Origin: Nodosilinea sp. LEGE 07088
Lineage (GTDB): Bacteria; Cyanobacteriota; Cyanobacteriia; Phormidesmidales; Phormidesmidaceae
DNA length: 53,808 nucleotides
Direction of reading: 5' to 3'
NCBI RefSeq assembly: GCF_015207395.1
Contig: NZ_JADEWX010000023.1
Span: 1 to 53,808 of the forward strand
A program made the translations under genes and the position numbers. How positions within the stretch are numbered: position 1 is the first letter of the stretch; every line of letters begins with the position of its first letter. The notes under the pieces were generated by a model. That model did not search any database, was not told where the DNA came from, and worked only from the letters and a program-made list of their open reading frames with translations. Positions 41,966 through 50,913 of this stretch are shown here, in pieces.

Positions 41966-44470
41966 ATGACTGTATCCGACCGGGTGATCTTTTTACAGGA
42001 ACGCACCCCCCTCAGCCTGCTGCCTGCGACTACCCTGGCCTCCCTCGCCCGCCGCTTAAAGGCCGTCTCGGTTGCCGCTGGGGAACCCGTCGTCGAAACA
42101 GGGCAAGACCCCGAGGGGCTATATATTGTTTGGCGGGGTAGGCTGGAAACCGAGACCGCCATGGGCGGTATGAGCTATTTGCCCGGCGCGGTGCTGAACC
42201 TGGAGGCGTTGCTGCTGGAGCAGTCTGCTGAACAAACTATCCGCACAATTACCGACAGCACGCTCTGGTTTATCGATCGCGATCAGTTCCAGACCCTGAT
42301 TCAGCAATACCCCGATATTTTGCGCACCTTTACCCGACAGTTGGTGGATGCAGTCAAACGGCTGTCGTTTCAGTTTGACCGCGAACAAGAGCGCCAGGGA
42401 TTGCTGCGTCCCTACCTGGTGGCCAAGGCGCGGCGGGGGGTAATTGGCCACAGTCGCTATGGCGATCGCCTGCGTACGCAAATTCGCACAGCGGCTAGCC
42501 ATCGGCGGTCTATCCTGATCTTTGGCGAGCCGGGGCTAGAAAAAGACAACCTCGCCGCCCTGATTCACTTTGGCTCAACCCAGCGACGACAGCCCATCAT
42601 CAAAGTAGACTGCGGCCAGCTCCAGACCAGTGGGGCCGATCTGTTTGGGCGATCGGGGGGGCGCATGGGGCTGCTAGCGGCCTTAGGTACCGGTACCCTG
42701 GTGCTCAACAATCCCAACGAACTCGATGCCGACCTGGTCGAGCCGGTGGCCCATCTGCTCGAAACCGGGCAGTATCGACCCGTAGGCCGCAACGGCGAAT
42801 CCACTCCGCTAGTCACCGCCGAAGCCCGCATCATTCTGCTCTCAGAGCAAGCCGTGCCCACCCTTGACGGCCTGGTTAGTGACACGATTAAGGTGCCGCC
42901 GCTGCGGGTGCGTAAGGCCGACATCGAAGACTGGGTCAACTACTACCTATCGCTGGTGTGCCGTCGTCGGGGCACAGGCCGCATAGCCGTTACCCCTGAA
43001 GCCATTCGTCGCCTGCAATCCTATGACTTCCCCAACAACCTGCGGGAGCTAGAGAACCTGATAGAACGGGCGGCAGCCCAGATAGCCGGGGGCGGGTTGA
43101 TTACTGAAGAAATTATCTGGCCCGCCCAGAGCAAAAAGAAGCAGCTGCGGCTCAATTTGCTCAACCGCTACCCCGCTCTACGGCGGTTTCTGCGCAGCCC
43201 CTGGTGGCCCGATCGCATCAACTATGGCATTACCCTGACTCTATTTGCAGGGGTAATCGCCTTGCTCTGGTTTGGCCCCCAGCAGCGAGAAGAGAATGTA
43301 GCGCTGACGGTGTTTTGGGCCTGGTGGTGGCCCCTGGTGCTGCTGAGCTTCCCGTTTGTGGGGCGGCTGTGGTGCGCGGTGTGCCCGTTTATGATCTACG
43401 GTGAAGTCACCCAGTGGATATCTAAAAAGCTGTTTCCCGATAGGCTCAAACGCTGGCCCCGGCAGTCGGCAGAGCGCTGGGGGGCCTGGTTTCTCTTTGG
43501 CCTGTTTACCTTAATTTTGATCTGGGAAGAGGTATGGCATTTAGAAAACGTTGCTTACCTATCGGCCTGCCTGCTGCTGCTGATTACCGCCGGGGCAATG
43601 ATTTTCTCGGCCCTGTTTGAGCGCCGGTTTTGGTGCCGCTACCTGTGCCCCATTGGCGGCATGAATGGCCTGTTTGCCAAGCTCTCGATGACCGAGCTAC
43701 GGGCCCAGCAGGGCACCTGCTCAGCCGAGTGCACCACCTACCAGTGCTACAAGGGTGGCCCCGAGAAAGGCGAAGGCCAAGCAACCCTGGGCTGCCCGCT
43801 TTACTCCCACCCGGCCCAGCTCGAAGACAACCGCGACTGCGTGCTCTGCATGACCTGCCTTAAGGCCTGTCCCCACCGCTCAGTGGAACTCAACCTGCGC
43901 CCCCCCGGCATTGAGCTGTGGACCACCCACCAGCCCCGCGCTGCCGAGGTGGCGCTGATGTTTTTGCTGCTAGGGGCCGTATACCTGCACCGCCTGCCCG
44001 AATTGCAGGGGCGGCTGGGCCTGCAACTACCGCTGGCAACCATCGCGGGCCACAGTGGAGTCGCGCTCGCCCTGCTCGCCCTGCCGGCCCTGTTGCCCCT
44101 GGCGATCGAAGGGCTGATCTGGCTGGTGGCGCGGGGGCAAAGTCGCACCTTCGTCAAGCGGGCCTACGGCTATTTGCCCCTGGTGTGGGCCGCCAACCTG
44201 GCCCACTATCTGCGCCTAGGTCTGGGGGAGGGTGGCCGCATTTTGCCCGTATCTTTTGCCACCTTTGGGGTCTCAGGGCTAAATTTGCCGGTTTGGGTTG
44301 CCCACCCAGCAGTGGTAGCCTTTCTTCAGGGAGCAACGCTACTGCTGGGGTTAACCCTCTCACTATGGCTAACGGCCAAACTCTGTCGCTATGGCTGGCA
44401 GCGTTGGTTGCAGCACGGATGTACAGGACTGCTTACACTCAGCCTGTGGTGGGTGATTCCGGGATTTTAA
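41966..44470 (+). CDS. Fusion: cNMP-binding-like domain, degenerate NtrC-type AAA+ and NapH/NosR-type membrane polyferredoxin
   Basis: An 834-residue three-part protein. Residues about 12-125 resemble a cyclic-nucleotide-binding domain (GEPVVETGQDPEGLYIVWRG). Residues about 150-390 are an NtrC-like AAA+ domain with Walker A-like GEPGLEKD (187-194) and the C-terminal NNLRELENLIERA. However, the GAFTGA loop is missing (DLFGRSGGRMG, 225-235), Walker B is LNN (Asn248, Asn249) instead of DE, and no DNA-binding domain follows. From about residue 425 it is a membrane iron-sulfur module with CAVCP (470, 473), CRYLCP (557, 561) and a 4Fe-4S set CVLCMTCLKACP (625-635), then more membrane helices. It is probably a membrane electron-transfer protein gated by the N-terminal domains; substrate and ligand are unknown. 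Confidence 0.8.
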   Translation: MTVSDRVIFLQERTPLSLLPATTLASLARRLKAVSVAAGEPVVETGQDPEGLYIVWRGRLETETAMGGMSYLPGAVLNLEALLLEQSAEQTIRTITDSTLWFIDRDQFQTLIQQYPDILRTFTRQLVDAVKRLSFQFDREQERQGLLRPYLVAKARRGVIGHSRYGDRLRTQIRTAASHRRSILIFGEPGLEKDNLAALIHFGSTQRRQPIIKVDCGQLQTSGADLFGRSGGRMGLLAALGTGTLVLNNPNELDADLVEPVAHLLETGQYRPVGRNGESTPLVTAEARIILLSEQAVPTLDGLVSDTIKVPPLRVRKADIEDWVNYYLSLVCRRRGTGRIAVTPEAIRRLQSYDFPNNLRELENLIERAAAQIAGGGLITEEIIWPAQSKKKQLRLNLLNRYPALRRFLRSPWWPDRINYGITLTLFAGVIALLWFGPQQREENVALTVFWAWWWPLVLLSFPFVGRLWCAVCPFMIYGEVTQWISKKLFPDRLKRWPRQSAERWGAWFLFGLFTLILIWEEVWHLENVAYLSACLLLLITAGAMIFSALFERRFWCRYLCPIGGMNGLFAKLSMTELRAQQGTCSAECTTYQCYKGGPEKGEGQATLGCPLYSHPAQLEDNRDCVLCMTCLKACPHRSVELNLRPPGIELWTTHQPRAAEVALMFLLLGAVYLHRLPELQGRLGLQLPLATIAGHSGVALALLALPALLPLAIEGLIWLVARGQSRTFVKRAYGYLPLVWAANLAHYLRLGLGEGGRILPVSFATFGVSGLNLPVWVAHPAVVAFLQGATLLLGLTLSLWLTAKLCRYGWQRWLQHGCTGLLTLSLWWVIPGF

Positions 44471-44699
44471 CGATGGCTCAATCAGGGCCGTGGCCCCTGT
44501 CGATTTAGCTGGCCTAGGCTGGTAAAGTTTTGGTGCTTGGGTCACCCAGGGTAGTGCCCCCAACAGTCGCAACTACCCCGGGCCTGGTAGTTTAAATTTC
44601 GCCCCAGCAGCACGCATTCGCTGCAGCACGCATCTACCCTAGTCAGGCTAAGGGTGCAGTGCATTCCATCACTTCATGTTCCTCCTCGCGGTTTTGCTC

Positions 44700-45545
44700 A
44701 TGTTCCAGGACAGTTCGCTGGACTTTAAGCTGGTGCAACGGGTATGTCTGCTACAGCAGGCCCTTGATCAAGCCAAGATCTCAATCGAAGACATGCAGGA
44801 GCAGTTGGCTAACCACGACATGCTCCAGGCTCACCTGGCTCAAACCGAGGAGTACTCCAACGTTCAACAAAAAATTATTCTCAACCTAAAGCAGCAGCTC
44901 GCCGCCAAAGATCAGTGGCAGCACGACGTGCTGAATCAGCTTTTGACTGGGGTCAGGGGCCTCGTTGCCGATCAGCATCTTGAGCTTGAGCGGCTGCGGG
45001 TACGGGTTCACCAGAGCCAGGCGGAGGTACAAGACTACCTAATACGCATCAAAAATCACTACCAAAGTTTGGCGGTGGGGCGCCATCAAGCTCATGAGCT
45101 AGACCTCAACTCGGAGGTGATGATTGCGCGATCGCTCACCGTCAGTCTCAGCAGCCAACTTCAGGCTGCCCGGCAACACATTCAGCACCTCGACACCACG
45201 CTCTCAAGCCACCAGGTCACCCTAGCCCGCATGCAGTCCTATCTCCAGGGTGACGGCCAGGGGCCGAGTGAAGCTGGCGATTTACCCAGCCTGCCCGCCG
45301 CCAACGCACCCGCCCTAGATGATGACCCCGTCGCGCTCAAGGCCACCATCGAAGCCCAGCGGCAGAAAATTGCGGAACTCAGTGCTGAGTTGGGCCAGCA
45401 GTTTCAGCAGCAAACTAGCCTCAAGCACCGCTGCCAGCAAATTGCCGCTGAGCGCGACAACATTAAACAGCGAGCCGTTGCCCTCAGCCTAGAGAACGAA
45501 GCGTTGCAAGAGCAGATTTGGCTTCAAGACAATACGCTGGGCTAG
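44700..45545 (+). CDS. Long coiled-coil hypothetical protein
   Basis: About 281 residues, nearly all helical with heptad repeats (VCLLQQALDQAKISIEDMQ, ELERLRVRVHQSQAEVQDYL, KIAELSAELGQQFQQQ) and a short linker of Pro/Ala/Asp near residue 200. No catalytic motif. It is a structural or scaffold-type protein of unknown role. ATGs at 44676 and 44700 are both in frame and lack a ribosome-binding site; the longer form would add the hydrophobic MFLLAVLL. It converges on the antiporter gene with a 34-bp gap. Confidence 0.6.
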   Translation: MFQDSSLDFKLVQRVCLLQQALDQAKISIEDMQEQLANHDMLQAHLAQTEEYSNVQQKIILNLKQQLAAKDQWQHDVLNQLLTGVRGLVADQHLELERLRVRVHQSQAEVQDYLIRIKNHYQSLAVGRHQAHELDLNSEVMIARSLTVSLSSQLQAARQHIQHLDTTLSSHQVTLARMQSYLQGDGQGPSEAGDLPSLPAANAPALDDDPVALKATIEAQRQKIAELSAELGQQFQQQTSLKHRCQQIAAERDNIKQRAVALSLENEALQEQIWLQDNTLG

Positions 45546-45579
45546 CATCGCCTGACGCCACAGCCCACCCCCTCCCTGT

Positions 45580-47172
45580 CTAGTGGGCCTCACCAATGCG
45601 ATCGGGCAGTACCCCATCCAGCAGCGGCGTGAGTGAATCCTTCAGCTGACCCGCTCGAATGAACTCAGCGTAGGTATCAGCCTCGATCGCCAATAGCTCT
45701 TCCCGCAGTTGGTCTGAGGCAAATTCTCGAATGCTGTCGTTTTGCTGCTCTAGTTTAGCCATCTTCTCTTTGACTTCTGATAGCTGGCCTTCTACCAGAG
45801 CCATCTGGTAGCCGACAAACTCAGGGTCAAACTCCTGGTTAGTTTTGATCTCATCCAGCCGGTTCATGACGCGGGTAAGGGCTACCCGCTGGGCGGTCAT
45901 CTGCTTGTATGCCAGCTTTATGGGCTGGTCGCCCAGTAGCTCCAGGTACTCGAGCAGGGGTTTTGTGGTCAGACCCTGCACCAGCAGGGTAAACAGCATG
46001 ACGCCAAACACAATGGCGATAACTTCCTGGCGATCGCCCAAAACCGCAGGCACACTCAGAGCCAGAGCTACCGATACCGACCCTCGCAGGCCACCCCACC
46101 ACAAAACGGTTTGCCCCTTGATGGGCAGATCCATCTCAGGGCCCGTGACCGCATTGCTGATGAACCCTAGCCCGTAGACGCTAACCGCTCGAGCCGCCAG
46201 CATAATCGCGATCGCCACAACAATCTTGTCGAGTTCCTCCACCAGCCCATCGAATCGGACCTGGTCACCAATCAGCAAAAACACAATGGAGTTAATAAAA
46301 AACGACACAAACTCCCAAAACTCCGACACCACCAGGCGAGTGCGGGGGTTCATGCCAATGCGCGAGCCAAAATTGCCCAAAATCAGGCCCGTAGTCACCA
46401 CGGCAATCACGCCGGAGCCGCCCAGTTCTTCTGCGACCAGGTAGGTGCCATAGGCCGACACCAGGGTCAGTGACTGCTCCACCAGAGGAATGTCAAACCG
46501 CTGGGTCAAAAAGGAGAGGCCAAAGCCAATTAGCCCGCCGATGCTGATGCCCACGCCCACAAACACCAAAAATCGAGCAATGGTAACCGACACGTCAAAC
46601 TGCTCTAGGCCGAGGGCAATCCCGAGCACCAGGTTAAACGCGACAACCGCCACGCCATCGTTAAACAGGCTCTCGCCTTCCATGACGGTGGTGAGCTTTT
46701 TATCGACCCCCAGTTCGCGAAACAGAGCCACCACCGACACCGGATCTGTCGCCGACAGGCTGGCCCCCACTAGCAACGCCGTCGCTAACGAGGCCCCGGC
46801 AAAGGCTTGCAGTCCCCAGACCAGGCTACCGACACAGATAATTACCCCCACAATGGCGTAGAGCACAACTGGTACCGAGTACTGTTTCAGCCTCGTCCAG
46901 TTGAGGTTCCAGGCGGCCTCAAACAGCAGCGGCGGCAGAAAGATAAACAAAATCAGCTGGGGCGACAGATTAATCAGGCGGACATCCAGTACCGCCAACC
47001 CCAGACCGACGAGCAGCAGCAGTAGGGTGTAGGGAATGTTGCGCAGCACACTGAACACACGGGATAAGGTGGCAACCCCTAGGGATACCGATAGCACCAG
47101 GCAAAACTGACGCAGGTGTGCTTCGATTGTCGGATCTTCGAGAATGGGCTCGGCGGCAATCAAAAAATCCAT
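45580..47172 (-). CDS. CPA1-family Na+/H+ antiporter
   Basis: A 530-residue sodium/proton antiporter with about a dozen membrane helices and a cytoplasmic C-terminal helical tail (from about residue 420, with KEKMAKLEQQNDSIREFA). The ion-binding region ASLSATDPVSVVALFRELGV and the FNDG motif in EGESLFNDGVAVV are conserved, as in NhaP/NHE-like proteins. It exports Na+ in exchange for protons across the plasma or thylakoid membrane. I start at the ATG at 47172 (MDFLIAAEP), preceded by AGGA; the frame extends to 47256 without homology. Confidence 0.9.
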   Translation of the reverse strand: MDFLIAAEPILEDPTIEAHLRQFCLVLSVSLGVATLSRVFSVLRNIPYTLLLLLVGLGLAVLDVRLINLSPQLILFIFLPPLLFEAAWNLNWTRLKQYSVPVVLYAIVGVIICVGSLVWGLQAFAGASLATALLVGASLSATDPVSVVALFRELGVDKKLTTVMEGESLFNDGVAVVAFNLVLGIALGLEQFDVSVTIARFLVFVGVGISIGGLIGFGLSFLTQRFDIPLVEQSLTLVSAYGTYLVAEELGGSGVIAVVTTGLILGNFGSRIGMNPRTRLVVSEFWEFVSFFINSIVFLLIGDQVRFDGLVEELDKIVVAIAIMLAARAVSVYGLGFISNAVTGPEMDLPIKGQTVLWWGGLRGSVSVALALSVPAVLGDRQEVIAIVFGVMLFTLLVQGLTTKPLLEYLELLGDQPIKLAYKQMTAQRVALTRVMNRLDEIKTNQEFDPEFVGYQMALVEGQLSEVKEKMAKLEQQNDSIREFASDQLREELLAIEADTYAEFIRAGQLKDSLTPLLDGVLPDRIGEAH

Positions 47173-47231
47173 AGAATGCTGATCCTGCTTTCTACAACGC
47201 GATGACTCAACCACTGGCGTGATCTGAAGGC

Positions 47232-47257
47232 GATGGGCACGCAATGCTTTGCCCATC
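47232..47257. repeat. Small hairpin repeat upstream of the antiporter gene
   Basis: GATGGGCA (47232-47239) and TGCCCATC (47250-47257) form an 8-bp stem around CGCAATGCTT. This GGATGGGCA...TGCCCATC pattern is familiar as a common dispersed intergenic sequence in cyanobacteria (recollection). It lies within the 47173-47573 gene-free gap, which otherwise contains a tandem repeat. Confidence 0.5.
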
Positions 47258-47472
47258 CTACGCAGGTTTTACATTTAATTGCGCTTTCCTACTTACAACC
47301 ACTGGGCCTCAGACGACCTCACCATGACTCTAAGGACTTCAGCGTAAACCATTCAGATGCACGGGCATTTGCATTTTAGAAAGAAATTTGTGGCATGGCC
47401 TGTTTTTAGAGGCTCGGCTTTGACGTTAGGAGGATTCTGGCATCAAATAATATCTAATCTTTGGGATCTTTC

Positions 47473-47528
47473 TAAAGGGCACAGGCTAAAGGGCACAGGC
47501 TAAAGGGCACAGGCTAAAGGGCAAAGGC
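47473..47528 (+). repeat. 14-bp tandem repeat, four copies
   Basis: Four head-to-tail copies of TAAAGGGCACAGGC, the last with one change (C to A). It lies in the gap between the antiporter promoter and the recN stop codon. No reading frame or known iteron family explains it; it is a simple minisatellite. Confidence 0.9.
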
Positions 47529-47573
47529 CTGCGCCCCTACCTCGGGTTTTGGGGACAATTTCACGATTGCTCA

Positions 47574-49310
47574 TCACTGTTTCTGGCGAATGCCGTCGGC
47601 CTGGGATAGCAGGGCCTCGGCAAAAGACAGGGATTGCTGGTGAGACTCGCCCCCCGCTAGCTGAGCCAGTTCTTCGCGCCGCTCAGTCAACGATAGGGGT
47701 AGCACTCGTACCACGGTGCGTTCGGTAGCGTTCTCCGCAGTCTTGCCCCCCTTGGCTAAAGCGGCTTCAACCACCTGCTTACCGACCCGAAAATGGGCGT
47801 CGGCCAGGGCTGCCACCATGGGTTGGTGGGTGACGCATAGCACCTGGTGCTGGCGGCCCAGGTGGTAGAGCTTTTCTGCGATCGCCTGGGCCACCCGCCC
47901 CGACACCCCCACGTCGATCTCGTCGAACACCAGCGTCCCCACCGGGTCAACCTGCGAAAAGCAGGCCTTAAGGGCCAGCAAAAACCGGCTCATTTCCCCG
48001 CCGGAAGCGGTTTCGGCCAGGGGTTGCAGGGGTTCCCCAGGGTTGGGGCTAAACAAAAACCGAATGCTGTCAGCCCCAGCTGCCGTGGGTGTAATGGGCC
48101 TTAGCTCCACCTCAAACTGAACCCGATCCATCGCCAGGGGTTTGAGTTCACTCACCAGGCGGGTTTCTAGCTCCTGGGCCACGTTCCGGCGCAGCTGGGT
48201 CAGGGTGGCACAGGCCTCTCCCAGAATTTCCTGGGTCTTATCGACCTCAGCTTCTAGGGCTTCGACAGATTGACCCTCCCCCGACAGTTCTGCCAAAGAT
48301 TGCATCACCTCGTCGCGGTAGGCCACCAGTTCGGGCAGAGTGCGGCGAAAGCGGCGGCACAGCCCCTTGAGCTGGCGCATACGCTCTTCAACTTCGTCGA
48401 GGCGCTGGGGATCGGCCTCCACGCTGGCCCCGTAGGCGTTGATCGCCCGCCCGGCCTCCTCAACCTGGGTGAGGGCTTCGCTCACCATACTGAGAATGGA
48501 TGAAAGTGCTGGGTCGTAGCGCTCCATATCGACCAGAATGCCTTCAGCTTTGCCCAACAGGTCGGCGCAGGCATCATCCCCCGCCTCACTCTCATAGAGA
48601 ATCTGGTAAGCCCGGTAGCTGTTTTGCTGGAGGTCAACGCTGTGGTTGAGGCGATGGTGCTCCTGAGTGAGCAGGTCGAGTTCTTGGGGGTCGTCAAGCT
48701 GGGCCTGCTCTAGGTCTTGCTGGTGCATTTGCAGCAGTTCGAGCTGGTCGCAGCGCTGCTGGTCGGCTTTACGGCGAGCAGTGAGCCGTTTTTGGGCCTG
48801 GGTAGCAGCCTGATAGGCAAGAGCTACTTGCTGGCGCTGGGTTCCCAAGGGGGCACCGCCAAAGCCATCGAGCCACTCCCGCTGGCGATCGCCCGAACCG
48901 AGCAACACCGTCTGCCCCTGGGCGGTAATCTCGACCAGCTTTTGGCGCAGCCCCTCTAGTTGAGGGCGCGTAGCCGGTTTGTCATTGAGAAACGACCGAC
49001 TGCGCAGGGTCTTACCCAGGGTCAGCTCTCGCCGCAGCATCAGAGGGCCATCCGCCAGGGGTAATTCTTGTTCGGCTAGCCAGGTGTGAATTTCGTCGGG
49101 TACCTCAAAGGCGGCTTCTACCAGTGCTTTTTGGCTGCCCGATCGCACCAATCGCTGGTTAGCTTTGCCCCCCAGCACCGCATCGATGGCATCGAGGATA
49201 ATCGATTTGCCGGCCCCGGTTTCGCCAGTCAGCACATTTAGCCCTGCCTCTAGCCGCAGATCGAGATGATCGATCAGGGCAAAGTTCTCAATGTGCAGGG
49301 CCGTTAGCAT
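47574..49310 (-). CDS. recN: DNA repair protein RecN
   Basis: A 578-residue SMC-like ATPase acting in double-strand break repair. The N-terminal head has Walker A GETGAGKS at 29-36 and the Q-loop region; a long coiled coil fills residues about 150-370; the C-terminal head has TASGGEMSRFLLALK and Walker B LVFDEIDVGVSGR. Full length and intact. The gap 49311-49602 upstream contains no gene and marks the change to A+T-rich DNA. Confidence 0.94.
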   Translation of the reverse strand: MLTALHIENFALIDHLDLRLEAGLNVLTGETGAGKSIILDAIDAVLGGKANQRLVRSGSQKALVEAAFEVPDEIHTWLAEQELPLADGPLMLRRELTLGKTLRSRSFLNDKPATRPQLEGLRQKLVEITAQGQTVLLGSGDRQREWLDGFGGAPLGTQRQQVALAYQAATQAQKRLTARRKADQQRCDQLELLQMHQQDLEQAQLDDPQELDLLTQEHHRLNHSVDLQQNSYRAYQILYESEAGDDACADLLGKAEGILVDMERYDPALSSILSMVSEALTQVEEAGRAINAYGASVEADPQRLDEVEERMRQLKGLCRRFRRTLPELVAYRDEVMQSLAELSGEGQSVEALEAEVDKTQEILGEACATLTQLRRNVAQELETRLVSELKPLAMDRVQFEVELRPITPTAAGADSIRFLFSPNPGEPLQPLAETASGGEMSRFLLALKACFSQVDPVGTLVFDEIDVGVSGRVAQAIAEKLYHLGRQHQVLCVTHQPMVAALADAHFRVGKQVVEAALAKGGKTAENATERTVVRVLPLSLTERREELAQLAGGESHQQSLSFAEALLSQADGIRQKQ

Positions 49311-49602
49311 GGGAGCAGCATGTTAGTACCCACGTATTTTAATAGGAAGCCCTGCCGATACGCCGCTGAAAACAAGCAAGAATTTAGAGGCGCGCATTTT
49401 CGCCGCTAGAAAGTCAGGCCATACCAAAACCGATGCGGAGCATCTAAACTACCTCATACCTAGCATAAATTTATTGATGTAGGCCACCTAGAAAAGTGCC
49501 CAAAAGCGTTTCGGGAAAGCCTACAACAACCTCAGTGCTCATCTACTTTATTTGACGGGTAAGACCCCTGATGCCCAGAGTTAACAACCGCTACAGGCAA
49601 GG

Positions 49603-50763
49603 TTAGACAAAACTTCTCAGTATTTTGACCCGCTTCAGTAACACTGTCAGAGCAACTGAGCCAATGAAGACAAGCATGAAGTATAGAAGAATTACCAGAA
49701 CTGACGACCATCGAGCAATTCCATCGACATAGGCTAATTGCTGGATATCAAGCGAGCCTGGCAAAGTGAGAAAGACGTGAAAGCCATAGATACCTAAGGA
49801 ACACTGGGAAATAAATTTGACAATGACAGGGACCCTTTGCTCCGACAGCAAAGCTAAGTACAACAATAGCCAGGAGCCAAAGATGAGAGAGGGTCTCATA
49901 TAGTGCTGGAGAGGAGCATGACCCAGGTTAATTAAGATACCTAAAGCTGTTAGATGCCATTCAAAAATAAAAAAAGCGATCGCCAAAGAAAACAAAATCC
50001 AAAGCTTCAATCTTAAAGATCCATTGAATTGCTGTAAGTTATTCTCCTCTAATTCTTGAACAGTGATAAATGCTGTGAAAATGTAGGGTATAAAAACGAG
50101 AGGATTATAATCCCACTGGGAGAGACTGTCGAAAAACCCTATTCCAGGCCATTGGAAACCTTTCTGGATCATAAAAAAATTTGCTGTGGCAAATCCGACC
50201 ACCATAATGCATGACAGTATGAGGCCACAATAACTGATAGCTTTTTTGAGCTTTGATTCTATCCTGAAAAAAGACAACAAGAGAAGTTGAGCGAGGCAGG
50301 TAACAAAAATGAGAGAGAAGAAGAAAAAGTAGGGAGTGGTATTGCCGCTAACAATAAATTCTATTACTCCCTTCAAAGAAAAAATGATGCTTTCTATAGA
50401 ACCCCGCCAAAACAGGGCTTCAAAGATGGTTATTGAGCCAACCCAAAATAGGTATGTATAGATCAGGCGGCGTAGTCTTTTTTTAGCAAAATAGACTAGC
50501 CCTTCATTATCACTCTTAAAGTAAAAGAGAAACAAGGAGATTTGAAGAAATACTGGAACTGCTAAATATGCAACAGTTGCGCTGGGCAAAAAAACTACAT
50601 CACTAGTTATAAAAAGATTTGGAATATAGAAAACATAGGTCTTTAATGCAACAATTGAAATTGAAAAAATAGCACGCAAAAAATGCAAGCCTTCAAATAC
50701 ATTCTGTTGTCTTACAGGAGAGCTATGGATAATTTGAGTTGAAAAGTTTTCCTGACAAGACAT
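49603..50763 (-). CDS. Acyltransferase-3-like membrane protein, atypical
   Basis: A 386-residue multi-span protein resembling acyltransferase family 3 (OafA-type O-acetylases that decorate surface polysaccharides). In the first helix, FLRAIFSISIVALKTYVFY keeps the conserved Arg (Arg30), but Lys41 replaces the histidine normally found 11 residues later (R-x10-H), so acyl transfer may be impaired or the protein belongs to a different subgroup. Codon use is A/T-ending, unlike the G+C-rich genes before 49.3 kb. It is followed after about 150 bp by the glycosyltransferase gene on the same strand, likely a surface-polysaccharide pair. Confidence 0.65.
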   Translation of the reverse strand: MSCQENFSTQIIHSSPVRQQNVFEGLHFLRAIFSISIVALKTYVFYIPNLFITSDVVFLPSATVAYLAVPVFLQISLFLFYFKSDNEGLVYFAKKRLRRLIYTYLFWVGSITIFEALFWRGSIESIIFSLKGVIEFIVSGNTTPYFFFFSLIFVTCLAQLLLLSFFRIESKLKKAISYCGLILSCIMVVGFATANFFMIQKGFQWPGIGFFDSLSQWDYNPLVFIPYIFTAFITVQELEENNLQQFNGSLRLKLWILFSLAIAFFIFEWHLTALGILINLGHAPLQHYMRPSLIFGSWLLLYLALLSEQRVPVIVKFISQCSLGIYGFHVFLTLPGSLDIQQLAYVDGIARWSSVLVILLYFMLVFIGSVALTVLLKRVKILRSFV

Positions 50764-50913
50764 ATGTGTTACCTCTGTTTTTAAAGGGTTATTGATTTGT
50801 CATAGATGAAAAATAACGAGTACTACCAGATGAGTTCATGAATATAGCTTGAATCCATAAAAACTACCACAGTTTTGCAAAATTTATCATCAATAGAAAC
50901 CTAGTACAGTCTA

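Noticed and set aside
44594-44635. Direct repeat of GCAGCACGCAT
   Set aside because: Only two short copies, in a 200-bp gap with no other signal; likely chance.
47473-47528. CRISPR-like appearance of the tandem repeat
   Set aside because: Units are directly adjacent with no spacers and no cas genes are nearby.
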